Positions 35,931-49,186 of a stretch of 64,000 bases of DNA are shown one piece after another. How positions within the stretch are numbered: position 1 is the stretch's first letter; the number at the start of each line of letters is the position of its first letter. The notes beneath the pieces are model-generated. The model was not told the DNA's origin and ran no database searches. It saw nothing but the letters and a program-made list of their open reading frames with translations. This DNA comes from Anagrus nilaparvatae (lineage: Eukaryota; Arthropoda; Insecta; Hymenoptera; Mymaridae): positions 3,038,001 to 3,102,000 of the forward strand of contig JAKSXM010000142.1 of NCBI GenBank assembly GCA_022575985.1, in the 5' to 3' direction. The translations under genes and the position numbers were made by a program.

Positions 35931-35993
35931 GTTCATACTGACGAAAGGCCATACAAATGTTTGCGGGGTAATAAAACTTTGAATACCTCATAG
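35931..35993 (+). pseudogene. C2H2 zinc-finger relic downstream of gene F
   Basis: Paralogous to 31391-31468: VHTDERPYKCLRGNK then a stop. The linker Gly is Asp and the second zinc Cys is Gly, so it has decayed further. Confidence 0.65.
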
Positions 35994-36345
35994 TTAGGAA
36001 TTAATAAAAATATTATTTGTGTTCTATGATATTAAGTATAATTTCAAAATGAGCGAAATTTCGTGCGAAAATTTTGTAAATTTTATTATTTTTTAAATAA
36101 TATGCTTCCTAAATCCAATTCAACATGAATCTAAAAATCACTGAATTTATATTTTAATTTTTTATATCACAAAATAAAAATTAATAAAATTAAAAGTATT
36201 CTAAATTTTCTACAAAGACACTATCAAATTGGTACGTTAAATATCTAAAAAAAAAAAAATTATTAACTTTATTTTTCAATTAACTGCTTTGTACATGTAA
36301 AAAAAATTTATAAAATATAAACTGTCAGATTTAAACTTTATAATT

Positions 36346-36730
36346 ATTCATAATTTTAAAAACAAACTTTTACACATTTTATATTATACTAGCTCTCGTC
36401 GTTTCGACTTATATAAGCGTTAAAAAAAGCTCAGTTAGTTTAAAAAAAAGAAAGTCAAGTTAAATATAAAAAATTCATTAATACAAATACTTGAAATAAA
36501 AAAAAATAAAAAATTTTTTTAAACTTTTAACGAATAAGTTCATCTTTATTAAATACATGTATTCTAAAAAGTTAAATAAATAGTAAAGTTTGAGTGTTTA
36601 AAAAAAACATTTCATAAAACTATAGTAGTAAAATGACATTTTAACTTTTAAGTTTTATCTTTACTTTTTATAGTTTATATTTTTTTACAAATATATTTAT
36701 GCTATAATGTAAAAAAAAAAAGAAGAAAAT
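36346..36730. other. Upstream region of DM4/DM12 gene 2
   Basis: Contains TATATAAG at 36410-36417 and TCAGTT at 36431, too close to be a standard TATA/initiator pair. The true start of transcription cannot be placed. Confidence 0.3.
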
Positions 36731-39722
36731 ATGAAATTCTTAAAAGCTGCGATGTACGTAATCTTACTTTTGTGTATACTTAAAGTAACATGTGAAAAAG
36801 TATTTATAAAAAATAAAATGAAGAATAAACAATTTTTAAGATACAAAAGATCAACATTAGTTTATCCTGAGCCATCCATGCTTTTGGTATGTTGCATATT
36901 TTTATTAATTTTTTTTTGGTTCCATAGTGTTTTTGTTTCTTGGGGTATCTTAGACCTTCAATACACATTCAATCACAATTTTTGTTTACTATATTCAGTT
37001 TTGTTAAAAGTCATTAGTAGTCAAGGCATCAGCAATGTTAAATGCACACATAAAGTTCAAATGGAATAATAAAGATTTAACCCAGTGAAGCATGCATATT
37101 TTTGGTCGCTGAAAATGATTTTGAAGGTTTCATCCATTTATTGATGGCCAGATTTAAGTGATTAGCGCTATATCACCCAAAATAATCCAAAAAAAAATAG
37201 TTTTTATAAAAATATTGCTGATTGAGTCAAATTTTAGAATACCCCTTAGGTTTTCAGGGTTGCTGATGACGATTCTGAAATCAAATTTTTTAAATTCTAA
37301 ATGATGGACTATAAATCTCGCATTTCCAAGTTCTTAACCTCAAAATCAGTAATTTAATCTCAATTCAGCATTTTACATGTTTTTCCTCAAATGTCAAACG
37401 ACAAACTACAAAACAAAAATAAGAATTAGACCCATTTGACGTACTTTATATCGATATATCTTACTTAAACTTACAAAGGACAATTGAAAAGACTAATTTT
37501 AAGTAACTAAAATTACTAATTATTAAAAAGTTCTATAAAATGAATTATAAAAGAATTTTTATTTTTTCATATTATAAAGTACTTGATGAAAGGAAAAAAA
37601 AGTTTTTATATTAAAAATTTATAGTAGTATGCAGTGTATAGACTTGTGTTACATTTTTTTTTTTTCAATAAGTTATAATTATAAATTATATATAAAAATT
37701 TTCTTTTTTACTTTTATAATTATTATCAGTTTTTATTACTAAAGGAAAAATTATCCTGATGGAAATAAAAACTTTATTTTTTTTTAATCGTCTGTTTAGT
37801 TTTTGTTAGATAGAATTTTTATTTAATAGACAAAATGGAATATGTGGGTAAAAATATTTGGAAGCTACAACTTTTACAAAATTATATTATTTATTTACCA
37901 AAAATTAATGTAACACGTTAAAAATAAAATTTTAATTTTCAATTTTTTGGCTCAAAAAAATAATTTTTTTTAAAAATTTAATTTTTTTTTTAGATGAATA
38001 AATATCTAAAAAACTTCTAGAATTATCTATTAAGTCCCTAAACTTGAACTATTCTAAGCCTATTTTACCCCCCCCCCCCTTAAATCGAAAACATTTGAGC
38101 TCCCCTTGATTTACGGATTCTCAGAGACCCCTCCCTATAAACAACAATAAGTCATTTTGCAACAATTACACCTTTAGACGTTTTTCACTCGTATAAATTT
38201 TGCCTCAATTATCTAATTAATACTCAAAATAAAAAAAGTTTTGGTAAAAATAATTGAGCATTTATTAATGAGTCAAGATAAAAAAAATTCTTTGAAAAAA
38301 CTTATCATTTTCTATGCATAGGATTTTCTGTTTATTTCTTATAAAAAAATATTATTTTTCTGTACATGTATCATAAAATATAAATAATTAAGCTTTGAAA
38401 TACAATTTAATATTTATTTAAAGATATAAAAGAAACAAATTATCTGAATAGGGTTTTAATTTAATTAAATAGTTTGAAAATTTATATTGATCAGTTTATT
38501 TACTAATATTCAATAATCAATACGTACTATATTATCTAAATTAAAATTAATAACTTTGAAACTTTATATTTTGTAAATTTAGTTATCAAACTTTTTTTAT
38601 GTATGGGCATTTCTTTTTAAACACAGTCACTTTTTATTGTTCGAAAATTCAAGTGACGGAAAAGGACGTGGATTGTATCAAATTGGGTATTTTCACGGTA
38701 TTTAGATTTTTGGATATTCTGAAAATTTTGTTTGAATTAAAAATACAAAAATATGTATCAAATATTTTAAAGTCAGCTATAAAACTAATTAAATAGAATT
38801 TAAACATTACAACCTCCAAGGCGATGAGTGGAAAATCAGAAATTGAAAATATTGAAATAAAAATAGGTTGATTATCTATTTAAGTGCCCAAAATTTTCTC
38901 AGTCCTGATGAGATTTTATTTAAATTCTTTTTGTAATTTATGGGACCAATTAAAAGTGCTCTAAATTGCTAATATTTTTTTAGCACAATTTTTTTAATGT
39001 CCCAATAAATTAATATATTTTTACTGTAAAATAGAGGTGATTTTATAAAAAATGTGATTTTGAATAATTTTTGAAAAAATTTACGTATAAAATTAGCAAA
39101 ATTTTTTATAATTTAAAATTTTATAAATTTTAGGTTATAGTGGGCGTTGGCACACCGTATGAATTTAACTACGAAAATATAATTTTTGGTATATTTGCAA
39201 AATTTCTATACAGTTTACCATCAAATTCAACAATTTATAATTCTGAAAAATTAAAACGTTACAATAATAATAATAATAATAATACACGTTGGATATTTTA
39301 TAAAAAAATGTTAGATTTATTAAAATTATATGGAATAAATAATGGTAAAGAATGTCTTTTAAAAACGATTTGTGAAGTATCACATATACCATTTGACCTA
39401 AATCATGGAATTTTTGGACAGCTTTTGCAAACTTTACTTTCGTGAGTGGTAAAATGGATTTTTTTTCTAAAGTGCTTTTCTATTTCTAAAAAAAAGTACT
39501 TTTTTTGAAATATAATTTAAAATGAAAAAAATTGATAAATAAATAATTTTTCTTTATTTTAGACCATCAAGTACAAATGAAAAATTCGATGAATATCAAG
39601 ACAAAGAATACAGTAATGCTGAAAGACTTGGTAAGCACGTGGGTGAAAACTGCCACGCCCTATATTCCGAATGTAAGAAAAGCTTTCTCGACTTATTCTC
39701 TAACGTGTATTCCTTTACTTAA
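36731..39722 (+). CDS. DM4/DM12-family secreted protein 2 (207 aa)
   Basis: Three exons: 36731-36886, 39134-39441, 39563-39722; phases 0 and 2; 207 aa. Exon 1 carries a signal peptide (MKFLKAAMYVILLLCILKV..C), then RYKR followed by STLVYPEPSMLL: a dibasic processing-like site just before the family's first beta strand. Exon 2 combines what are two exons in the paralogues: VIVGVGTPYEFNYENIIFGIFAKFLYSLPSN and GKECLLKTICEVSHIPF...GIFGQLLQTLLS. A run of seven Asn codons (AAT)n lies in between, in the variable loop. Exon 3 has PSSTNEKFDEYQDKEYSNAERLGKHVGENC...SECKKSFLDLFSN. All four family Cys are present. Reading through the first donor gives a spurious longer frame. The domain has no known function. 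Confidence 0.87.
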
Positions 39723-41739
39723 AAAAAAATCTCTTCAATGAAAATATAAAAAAAAAAAAGACTTTGGCAGTTTCTTTTTTGCTGATCTAAAGAAGAAATT
39801 CGTATTTGCCTTATTTTATTTTTACTTTACTTTATACTTTTTTATGTATATATAACGATCAATATATTGGATTTTATTTTTTCACTTATATTATTTATGA
39901 AAAAGAACATTTTTTTTAAATAAAATTTTTTTTTTTATTATTTTAATTCCGATATTTAAAATATTAATTATAAATGTGTTTTTGGTTCAATTATTTTTCC
40001 ATGCTTGTATAAACATTATTTTTTAATATTTAATATAATTGTATGTAAATGATTTGTGGGCATCTAGTTGATGATTAAATAAATGAATTTAAAAAAATCA
40101 AATGTTTTTATTTAATTTTTTATAATTTTATTTCTTTGCCTTATTGGATAAGGATAGAAAATTTAAAGGAAAATAAAGTATTTTGTTACTGAAGTAATTT
40201 ATTAGATTTATTTGATGAAATTTTAAACTTTGATTATTTCTGTCTCTAGTTTATAATGAAATCTTAGATTTATCTGTATAATCTAAATGATATGCGATAA
40301 GATCTTTATTAGAGTGTATAATTAATTAATAATTATCCAGATTTAAGTATTTCGCTCTATTTGAAAGTGTGAAATGATAATCATTTGTAAAATAAACAGA
40401 TTTTTATTTACAGATTTGGAGTAAAACTTTACCCTAGTGATAAAATTTCAGAAAACTACAGTTGAGATCTTTTTCATTTTATAAAAATTTTTCATTGTTT
40501 ATTCCAACTTGTAATGCCAAAATCGGTTCTAAAGGAAAAATCACCCCAAGCCCTAAATTCTTATAGAATTAGGTACGAGTATACCATTGAAAGTAGTAGG
40601 GATGTATGGCTACCACAAATTTGGGCAAGGTACCTAAAAACCCGAGTTCTATTTTAATTTTTTTGGATTTTTAGCCAGAGAAACTTACGTTTAACTACTC
40701 AACTGCAGTCCTTTTCGAATGATTTAGGGCTTTACCCAAACTTAATTTGAACTATGCCTATTTAACTCTTTGACGAAATTGGGCCCTCTCCCTAATTCTA
40801 TTTTTTTTTTAATTTTTAACTAATAAGGGAAAATTGATATGGGGGGGGGGGGGTAATAATCTTTTATGGAAATGTTCCAGAAGAAGATTATCCGTAAGTT
40901 GTCAAGGATTAGAAGGGAAAATTTATTGTGAGTAGGTGGCAGGTAAATGCATTTTTGCCTATGTTGATTTGTCGAAAGACTATTTTTAAAGTAGAGTTAA
41001 CAATTTTTGTAAATCAAAAATGAAACAAGCAAAATCTATCCAATTTTGAATTTAAATTAAAAATCAAAAATTTTTATGCAAATTGATTACGAATGAATTT
41101 TTTGCTATTTGTAATTTTGTTAATTAATTTCTTTTTATAAAAATAATTTTTTTCTTTTTTATGAAAATTCAATATCTATTGAATGTTAAATCGTGCTTTT
41201 AATGACCAAAATCTCGTTAACATGCTTTTAAAACAAACTTTAATATATATGTACCGAGGAAATGCAATGCAAACACTCGTTTGGATATAATTCAGATTCG
41301 ATTAATTTGAATGCATTCCACGATAAAATAGAAAATATAAATTCCAAACGTAAATTTTTTTTTATGTGAATATAAATGTAGGTCATTTTAACTTTTTTTT
41401 TAAAACTAAATTTAAAAAAATCATAATAATAATATTGAAAAAAATATATATATTAGTCTGAACACTGATATTATTGGAGAGAATGAGCCCAAAATACCTT
41501 AATAAAAAAATTATTAATAATACTTGGTCTTTTTCAAAGTGTGTATCAAGTATCTTATTTCATTATCCAAATTAAATTTATAAAACAACATACGTCCTAA
41601 TATATGCATTTGCTTGGTAATTATTGCTTGGATATTTAGTTACTGGTCAAAATTTGATGCGATTTACCAAAAAAATAAGATTCCGCAAATTATTGCTTAT
41701 TTAATCACCTCTAAGTCCACCGAGCATATCAATGTAATA
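39723..41739. other. Intergenic DNA downstream of DM4/DM12 gene 2
   Basis: Includes AATAAA sites (about 39920, 40077) usable for polyadenylation. A G-run lies at 40841-40853. No gene recognised. Confidence 0.4.
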
Positions 41740-41960
41740 TTATCATGGAACATGTTCATAGGGAGGGGTACCCGAAAAATTTCCGTTCAGCGATGGGGGG
41801 TGTGGGTGAAAAAGTGACGTTTATGAAGGAGGGGGTCAAATGGACTTGGAATATTTTCGATTTAGGGATTTAGAATAATTTGAAGTGAAATCGATTTAGG
41901 AACTTAAAATGATTTCAAGTGTAATTCAGGCCCAGATAAGAACAAGAACTTAGAATACTT
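41740..41960 (+). repeat. Dispersed 'gggacttagaataatt' repeat, direct copy
   Basis: GGAACATGTTCATAGG, GGTGAAAAAGTGACG, GGGTCAAATGGACTTGGAAT and GATTTAGGGATTTAGAATAA in the reverse order of the copy at 15780. An open frame at 41614-41817 crosses it and is not a gene. Confidence 0.6.
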
Positions 41961-42300
41961 TAGGTTTATAGACTTAGGATAATTTATATATTTCGAGATT
42001 TTTTCCAAACCAAAAAAATAGTAAATGAATTAAAAAAAGTTCATTTTGAAAAATGGGCTTTAAATAGGCAATAATTTTGGAAAACTTTATTTTTTTGGTA
42101 CTTGGCAACTTATTTCACCCATTACACCAAAATCCAATCAACTTTTAAAATACCATCCAGTCTAATATATTCATATTATAATTCAGTCGTTTTACAAGCT
42201 TGGTAATTTAAAAAAATAAAAAAATTTCAATTATCCGAATATTATACATAACAACCTGCATTTATACAATCAAATATGTATTATTAATAAATATACATAC

Positions 42301-42476
42301 ATATTGAGTCTGACCCTTCCCCACTCCTTGTTTAAATTTAGGTCCGGCACCAATGACAGAAGTTAAAAATTAGCGCTGTTAACGGAAATTTCTGTAACTT
42401 TAGGTCCGGAATTTAAATCTGCCAATGAGAGAACGATAAAAATTTCTTTAGAGTGGGGAAGGGTCGGACTCAATAT
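42301..42476. mobile_element. Short MITE, 176 bp
   Basis: Ends ATATTGAGTCTGACCCTTCC and the inverse complement pair over about 24 bp, with TA-rich flanks. No coding capacity. Confidence 0.75.
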
Positions 42477-45400
42477 AAATACACATTAAAGTATAAATTG
42501 TGCCTACTGAAAGTACTCGTAGTAAAAGTGCCTTCATAATATGCAATATAGTTTGAATATAAGCTAAAAACATTGAATTTGAATAGAAAAAAAAAAATTG
42601 TCGCATTCTCTTTCGAATTTCCTCTTGGCTATTTCGTTATTCATGAATATATAAAAAGTCAGATAACTGTAATTGTTACTGCATATCTTTAGGCATTTAA
42701 ATATAAAAAAAAATACTTTTAGTATTTTATATAACCATTTTTTTTTTTTAATACTGTAGTTGTAAATGCATGCACTAGAAATTATCCTAAGGATGCTTTA
42801 CAGTATATTTTTCAACAATTGTTCTTTTATAGAAACAAATTGCTGCTTGATAATGATAATAATGAGGAATTTAAATTTTTTTACATCTTATTTTGTAAAT
42901 GAATAAATAATTATGTAAAAAAATTTGCTGAAGTAAAAAATAAATAAAAAATCTAAAAAATTTTTTTTTAATTTATTTTTTGTAAAATCTGAATTATTTA
43001 CATTTTTTAAATGGATGAGATTGTTTAATCAAAAGTAAAACGTTAAAACAAAGAATATACAGATTAAAATATCGAATGTTGTTTTAAAAATTTAATTTAT
43101 TGAATAAACATTTATATAAGGGAAATCGAATTTTGATTAGTTCATAAAGCACTTAAATTTATATTCAATCAATGTTAGATATATATCCTTAAAACCAAAG
43201 ATTATTTTAGATTTCAGAAGCAAAGTAGACGATTAAAGCTTTGGTAAATAGAGCTTACATTAAGCTTTTCATTATAATTTTCTTTTATTTATTTTGTTTT
43301 TTAGGGGTCTGACCTAAAAACTAAGGTTTTGATTTCAAGATAATTTCTTTTGTCTTAGAAATTCATTGTACACTGATTCTAAATTAGGTGTTTCAAATTT
43401 TAAGAGTTGTGTCTTCAATTTTAGAATTTGTCCAAAATCAAATTATTAAAAGACCATAAATCGATGGAATTCCTCATATAAAAAACATAAAAGTAAACAT
43501 AAAAATATCTTAAAATTATATATACATAAAGTTCTTTCATAAATTATATATATATATAAGATATATCAAATTTTTGGCACATGACACTAGTTTAAATTTT
43601 TTTCCAGGATAAAAACGTAAAAGCCTCTTGAAGCTTTTCTGATACATAAGTAAGAAAAAAAAAAATAAGTAGTTCTATATCTATAAAGTAAAATAGAAAA
43701 AAAAATCATATGAAAAGTCGTTACGACTGAAAGGGGTATATCCTTTTATTTTTTTAGCGATGTTTCTATATGTCTATATCTACATTTAAAAAAAAAAAAC
43801 GATTTATTGATTGACTTGGATACTTACGAGGGTAAGCACGAATAAGCCTGGAGATGAAAACCACTCTAAAAGTATCTCTACGAGTAAAAAAGTAAATGTA
43901 TGTGTACTTAAAAAAAAACTTAAAAACCTAAGAGTTTATATTGTAAAGCAGCTGTTAAACGTGTACATATCAGATTATTTAAGTATTTGATTCGTGCTTT
44001 AAAATATATATATTTTTATGATTTTATTTTCTAGATATAATAATATAAGAAAAAATTTAAGCCTCTTAAAAAATAATTCAATTGAAACAATTTTTTTCTT
44101 CTTATATTTTTGTTGATAAAAATCTTTAGAAAATTTTTTGGTGATCGAGATGAAAAAGGATCTATCAAGGGTTTTTTGGGTCGCTGATTTCAAAAATCGA
44201 CATTTCGCTAATGAGAAATTTGCTTTATATCCTAAAGTTACCTGTTTTTGTACATGTTTTTGCAAAATTTTCAAACTGTAACAAAATTTAGCTTATTGCA
44301 TAAGTTTATGGGGTTTTTAATAACGAATTCCCCGTACATTGCAAGTGAGTCGAACTCAGTTAAATTAAGAAAAAACATTTGTTGTTAGGGTTGGATTTAG
44401 GGAATTTTTTAAAAATTGACAATACATGAGAAAAACTAGTCCCCAGTACGTTTTTTGGGTATCTATTCTCGAATTTACGGGTCCTTAAACTAAAAAAAAA
44501 TGATATCGATTTCCGGAATCAGCGACACAGAAAACCCTTAATAGATTTTTTTCTCATCTCGGTTGTCAAAAACGTCCGTCCTCTCGTGATTTAATTGTAA
44601 AAAAGTTTTATAACTGATTTAGCAATTTTACACTTGCAAATATTTTTGGTTGTCTAGTGGCGGGGGCATAAATTTTCAAAACATACTTGTACAATACTTA
44701 AAATATTAAATTTTAAATACAAATTATCACACTAATATTTTATAAAGCGTGTTTAAATATTTGGAACCGAAAGAAAAATTAATGTTTTTGTATTATTAAT
44801 AAATCATTTTTACCTTATGAGTATATTTTTTATGCAAATTATCGTAAGCAAACATATAAACTAGCTATTTTTAAATAAGCAAAAAAACGCTGCCAATTTA
44901 TTGGTATTACAGTTTATTTAAAATGGATACATTGATATTGCAATATCTATTCCAAATAATATTAAAATAAGAAGTTTTATTTATAATAAACAAGTTTTTA
45001 AATGTAATACGCATGCGCTGGATCCTTTATAAGTTTATAATAGTAGTACACTAACTCTATAAAATTTTAGAGCGCGCTCTCAAACCGGTTTTCTCGCCAT
45101 TTCTGTATAAAATTATTATTTTTTTTTAAATAAATTTTGCTGCTTTTTTAAACATTTTATTTGTATTAGTATTATTATTTTTTTAAATAATTTTTATCTT
45201 TACTTTTTTTTAAAGTTAGTAAATAATAATATTAAATTTGTAGTAATGTTTATAATATTAGGATTACAACAGAAAACGAAACCGCGCGTCACTAATTACA
45301 AATTTACTTTATTACTTAAAATTTAAATAAAAATAACTTTAAACAAAAAACTGATTACATTCGAAATTTTATTAATAATAGTGGGAACACAATAAAATGT

Positions 45401-45764
45401 TAAATTCGGCATGGCATGTACTGCGTAAATTTCCTTAATTTTATTTATTTACTCGAGAGGTCAACGTTAAAGAACCTTCAAGCTGGAATATTGTTTTTAT
45501 TCAATTTTTCGGTTTTTTTTTTAAATTATTTAATTAATTTATTTTAATTTTTAATCAAATTTTCTAAACTCAACGCGTGCCTAACTTTTATTATAGTAAA
45601 ATAATATTTAGTAGCCGTAAATTCAAGCAAGCAACATCCAAGAACTTTAAAACGTGCACTCTATTTATTTTTTATTTTATAAATAATATTTTAATAAATT
45701 AGTTTCGGTTTTTATTTACTTTTTTCTGTTAGTCTTATTTTTTTTAATATTTCATTTTACTACT
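42477..45764. other. Intergenic DNA
   Basis: Holds the inverted repeat at 44136-44572 and a somewhat G+C-richer spot at 45005-45105 with palindrome GAGCGCGCTC. No coding region was recognised, and none of the missing serine-protease exons. Confidence 0.4.
44136..44572. repeat. Inverted repeat, about 440 bp
   Basis: GATCGAGATGAAAAAGGATC..GGGTCGCTGATTTC pairs with the region ending CTCATCTCGGTTGTC. The frame at 43999-44274 lies across the left arm and is spurious. Confidence 0.65.
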
Positions 45765-46565
45765 TTTGAGGGTCTAGTATTAAATTTAGTAGTCTTACTA
45801 ATCAACCTAGGTGGACTTGGTACTAAAATAATTTTCAGCAGTCATATTAGTTGAATTTATTCGAGCTCGGTACAAATAATTTTCAGTTGCCATATTACGC
45901 AATTAAAAAGTAGTGATGGTGAAGCAACGTATTACGGAAGGTATTATTTAATACGCCCAGCTGTGGTTAATATTGTTGCGAAGCTTCATTTAAGTCCGAA
46001 GGCTTTATTTACGTTTACATTTGCAAATCGCCTCAAAAAGTATCTTATACACCGAAATTTAACCAATAATATTGGTTTCCTAAGTCAGGAGAGGTGCTTT
46101 TTTAATTGTTTATGAAGTCAAGATTTTTATTCAACTTTCCAGAAAGTCAATACAGTGGATCAATACACTGAATTGACTCTCCAAAAAGCTATATCAATAA
46201 TCTGACTTTATAAACTGAAAAAGAATCTTTGTACTAAGGAAACCATTATTTTCAGCTGTATTTTGGTATATGGAATACTTTTTGACGAAATTTACAAATT
46301 CGTCAATAAATAAGGCCTTAGGACTTAAACGGTTAGGTAATTATTTTACTTAACACGAGCTGGAACCTCACATCAGTTGGTATTAAAACAGGATAAAGTA
46401 ACCATCACTGTTTAAATTGGTAATAGCTTGGCGATGGCTAAAATTATTTACCAGAGTACCTAAATTAGCTCTTAAATTCGCTAGTAGCTTGGCGCTAAAA
46501 TTATACTAAACCACTTAGGTTGAGTAGTCTTTCTACTAAAATTAAATTTTCTAGTCATTAGACTT
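45765..46565. mobile_element. Large foldback element upstream of the protease exon
   Basis: Two arms of about 350 bp, imperfect. Left: TCAACCTAGGTGGACTTGGT, AGTGATGGTGAAGC, TTGGTTTCCTAAGT. Right: the inverse of each in mirrored order (AACCACTTAGGTTGA, AACCATCACTG, AAGGAAACCA). No frame of note. Confidence 0.75.
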
Positions 46566-47255
46566 AAATTTAATGATTTAAAATATTAGATTTTATATTG
46601 GGAAAGTTAAATCGGCATTTAATCTTGGACGTTGGACAAAAGCAGATAAATAAATATAATTTTTTTTCTAAATTAAATTCTAATTTTTAATATTTTTTTG
46701 AAATAAAGAAGAAAAAAATAGAAAAAAAAGTTTTAACACGTAAATATAAAAAAAATAAAGTTTTTGTTTTTGTTGACGGAATATTAAGTATCCGGGAAAT
46801 CGAGTAAAAACGATATTCTAGTAGGTATTCTAGTAGGTAAAACTAGTAGGTAATTTTATATAAAAATCTTAGGCAATACCCCCAAGTAAAAAGGTAGATA
46901 TTTTTAATAAATTGTTATTGAAATACAGAATTATATTGTTAATATATTATGAATATATTAAAACTATATTTTTTTTTTTATTTAGGTGCGTCTAAAAAGA
47001 AAAAAAAATGGTGTTTATTTTTTGACAGAAAAAATTTTCAGATAATTTGGATTCAGAAACTAAGGAGTAACAATGGATGTAGAAAATCAAGCAGAACTGA
47101 AAATAGATGAGTTGTGCTTTCAAAGAAAAAATAGAATTTACCAATTCTAACTAGGACCCAGCTGGCGTGGAAACCCTCTTAGATTTATAATTAAATTTTT
47201 TTTTCTCTATTTTTTTTCTATTTCTGGTCTTTAATAAATCATATTTCTTTTTTAG

Positions 47256-47441
47256 GGTGATTCCGGAGGTGCTTTAATAATGGCTGTAGGAAGAAGATGC
47301 TTACTAATTGGACTCGTATCCTGGGGAAAGGGATGTGGACGTGAATATTATCCTGGTGTCTATTCAAATATTCAAAAATTTGTTCCTTGGATTGTTAAAG
47401 TTAATAAAAACGAAGAGAAACAAGACATAAAATGTGGATAA
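47256..47441 (+). pseudogene. Orphan C-terminal exon of a trypsin-like serine protease
   Basis: A good acceptor (ttttttag) is followed by an open frame of 61 codons and a stop. It begins GDSGGALIM, with the catalytic Ser of the S1 (chymotrypsin) family. It continues [29 protein letters not shown], the standard last segment of an S1 domain, and then a Lys/Glu-rich tail. The usual Pro after GDSGG is Ala. A junction just before GDSGG is a common S1 intron position. I could find no His (AAHC) or Asp exon in the 7.5 kb upstream, nor a Cys-containing penultimate exon. It is therefore either the last exon of a gene with remote exons or a fragment left by duplication. A large foldback element lies just upstream (45765-46565). 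Coding potential of the exon itself is clear; the gene status is not. Confidence 0.65.
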
Positions 47442-47704
47442 ACGGTAGTAACAGAATTGCACGATTCATAAAAAAATTATAAAGGAATTTTTGAGTCTTA
47501 ATAAAAAAATTATAAACGATTTTTTTGAGCATTAATAAAAAAAAATTATAAAGGATTTTTTTGAGGCTTAGCTGTTCTGAAAGTTAAGTTTTTAAAGTTA
47601 AGTTTTCTGTTTTTCTCAAACAATTGATACTCCATTTGTGGGTGGAGAAGACAAAAAAGTAAAGTAGTAATCCATTTTTTCCAAGTATCTAAGTCAATCA
47701 AATG

Positions 47705-47870
47705 GCATTAGGAGAAAGTTTTCGAGGTCAAAACCTGAATATATTCTTATGCAAAAACATATTTAAAAGTATTTCTTATGAAATATATCAAAATATAACC
47801 TCAAAATTGACCAAAAAATACAGTTTTACATACCAAAAAACTCTAAATCAGCGTATCGAAAAACTATAAC
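47705..47870. repeat. Foldback-family repeat, copy 1
   Basis: TTTCTTATGAAATATATCAAAATA, AAATTGACCAAAAAATAC and CAGCGTATCGAAA resemble the right arms at 49187-49470 and 49560-49785. Confidence 0.5.
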
Positions 47871-49186
47871 ATTTTTGATACTGTTTTATCAGTTCATATC
47901 ATTTTATGGTCAAAAAATTGACTATTTCATGAACTGGTTAAGCCCCTTGACCATTTTACGAATTAGTTCATTACGCATTTGGAGTGTAACATATATACAG
48001 TCGATTGGTAGCACATAACAAGCATCCTGATTTATTTCCGGTATTCAATTGATTCCAGGAAATTTAAAGGAAATGAGAGTAAATCTACCTATATTTCTTG
48101 ACATTTTCTCCTTTTATATAAGTAGAAAAAAAATAGTATTGATGTATACATTAAATTATTTTTATTCTCATTTACTTGTAGATTAATTTTCAATATTATT
48201 ATTATTATTTGATACATATTATGTTTTCATAATATTAAAATGACAATTCATACATGAGCAAATCCACCGAGTTTATTTTAGAATAACAAGGTAATTCATT
48301 TTCTAAAATTCTAAATTAATATCCAAATTTTGAACAGAATTTTATATTAAATGAAGACGACATAGTTAAAAAATATTGTACGTCCTGAACAAGATATTTT
48401 ACAGGATTTTGTATCGCTGATCACTAATTACCAGCCAGGGTTTCTACGCCCGTAATTTTTATGGTATAGTAAATTTTAAATAATAATTTGCATAAAAAAG
48501 GTAATATTATACAAAATATTGAGTAAGCTAAAATACCATATCTTTGGAAAAATCGAGTTGCAGGGGATCAGGGGGGCGCAGTCTATTTGTACAATCGAAA
48601 ACTCGTATATGGTCCAAAAATAAAACTATATATGTATGAATATTATAATAATACTCTAAGAGTTTAGAATACTGTATGTTGGAAAATTGTTGACAACTCC
48701 AAAATATTAAACTATATACTAAACAAACTATATTTATATATTCAAAAGTTTTAGAGGTTATTTTGCACTTTGAATTTTCACCATATAGGAATGCGTGGGA
48801 ATATGTATCTATAGTTTCTTGTGGATTATAAACTTTGTTAAAAAAAATATCATAATAATAATAATGTATAATATTCCATGTGTTTTGTGTAAAATTAAAT
48901 TGTATTAATAGACTATAGAATCTACTGTTCAAAAGTTTATTATTTATTTTACACTTTATTTTATATTAAATATTTTAGAAACTATATATTAAAAACTTAT
49001 TAGTTTTTTTATTTGTTTTATATTTGTATGTATTGAGGATTGGGAAGGAAAATAAGTTTCTAAAGAAATAAAAAAAGTGTTAATATATGGGCTAACCCAG
49101 GATAAGTATTATTTGAAAATTTTTTTTATTTTTAACTTGATTTTTAAAGCTTATAGTTTAGAAGTCTGATAGGTAAATTTTTGATA

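Larger units (their letters stand above)
31755..36345. repeat. Tandem segmental duplication, copy 2 (carries gene F)
   Basis: Collinear with 26840-31735: 31755-31930, 32095-33270, 34139-34360, gene F, 35570-36020 and 36180-36345. Copy 2 has two private insertions: a 141-bp-unit tandem block (about 32456-32745) and a MITE (33632-33995). Confidence 0.8.

Noticed and set aside
38599..38796. 65-codon frame in intron 1 of DM4/DM12 gene 2
   Set aside because: No domain or splice signals consistent with use; random A/T-rich frame.
48528..48932. 134-codon frame on the minus strand
   Set aside because: No signal peptide, domain or conserved motif; Tyr/Ile/Phe-rich composition as expected from A/T-rich noncoding DNA.
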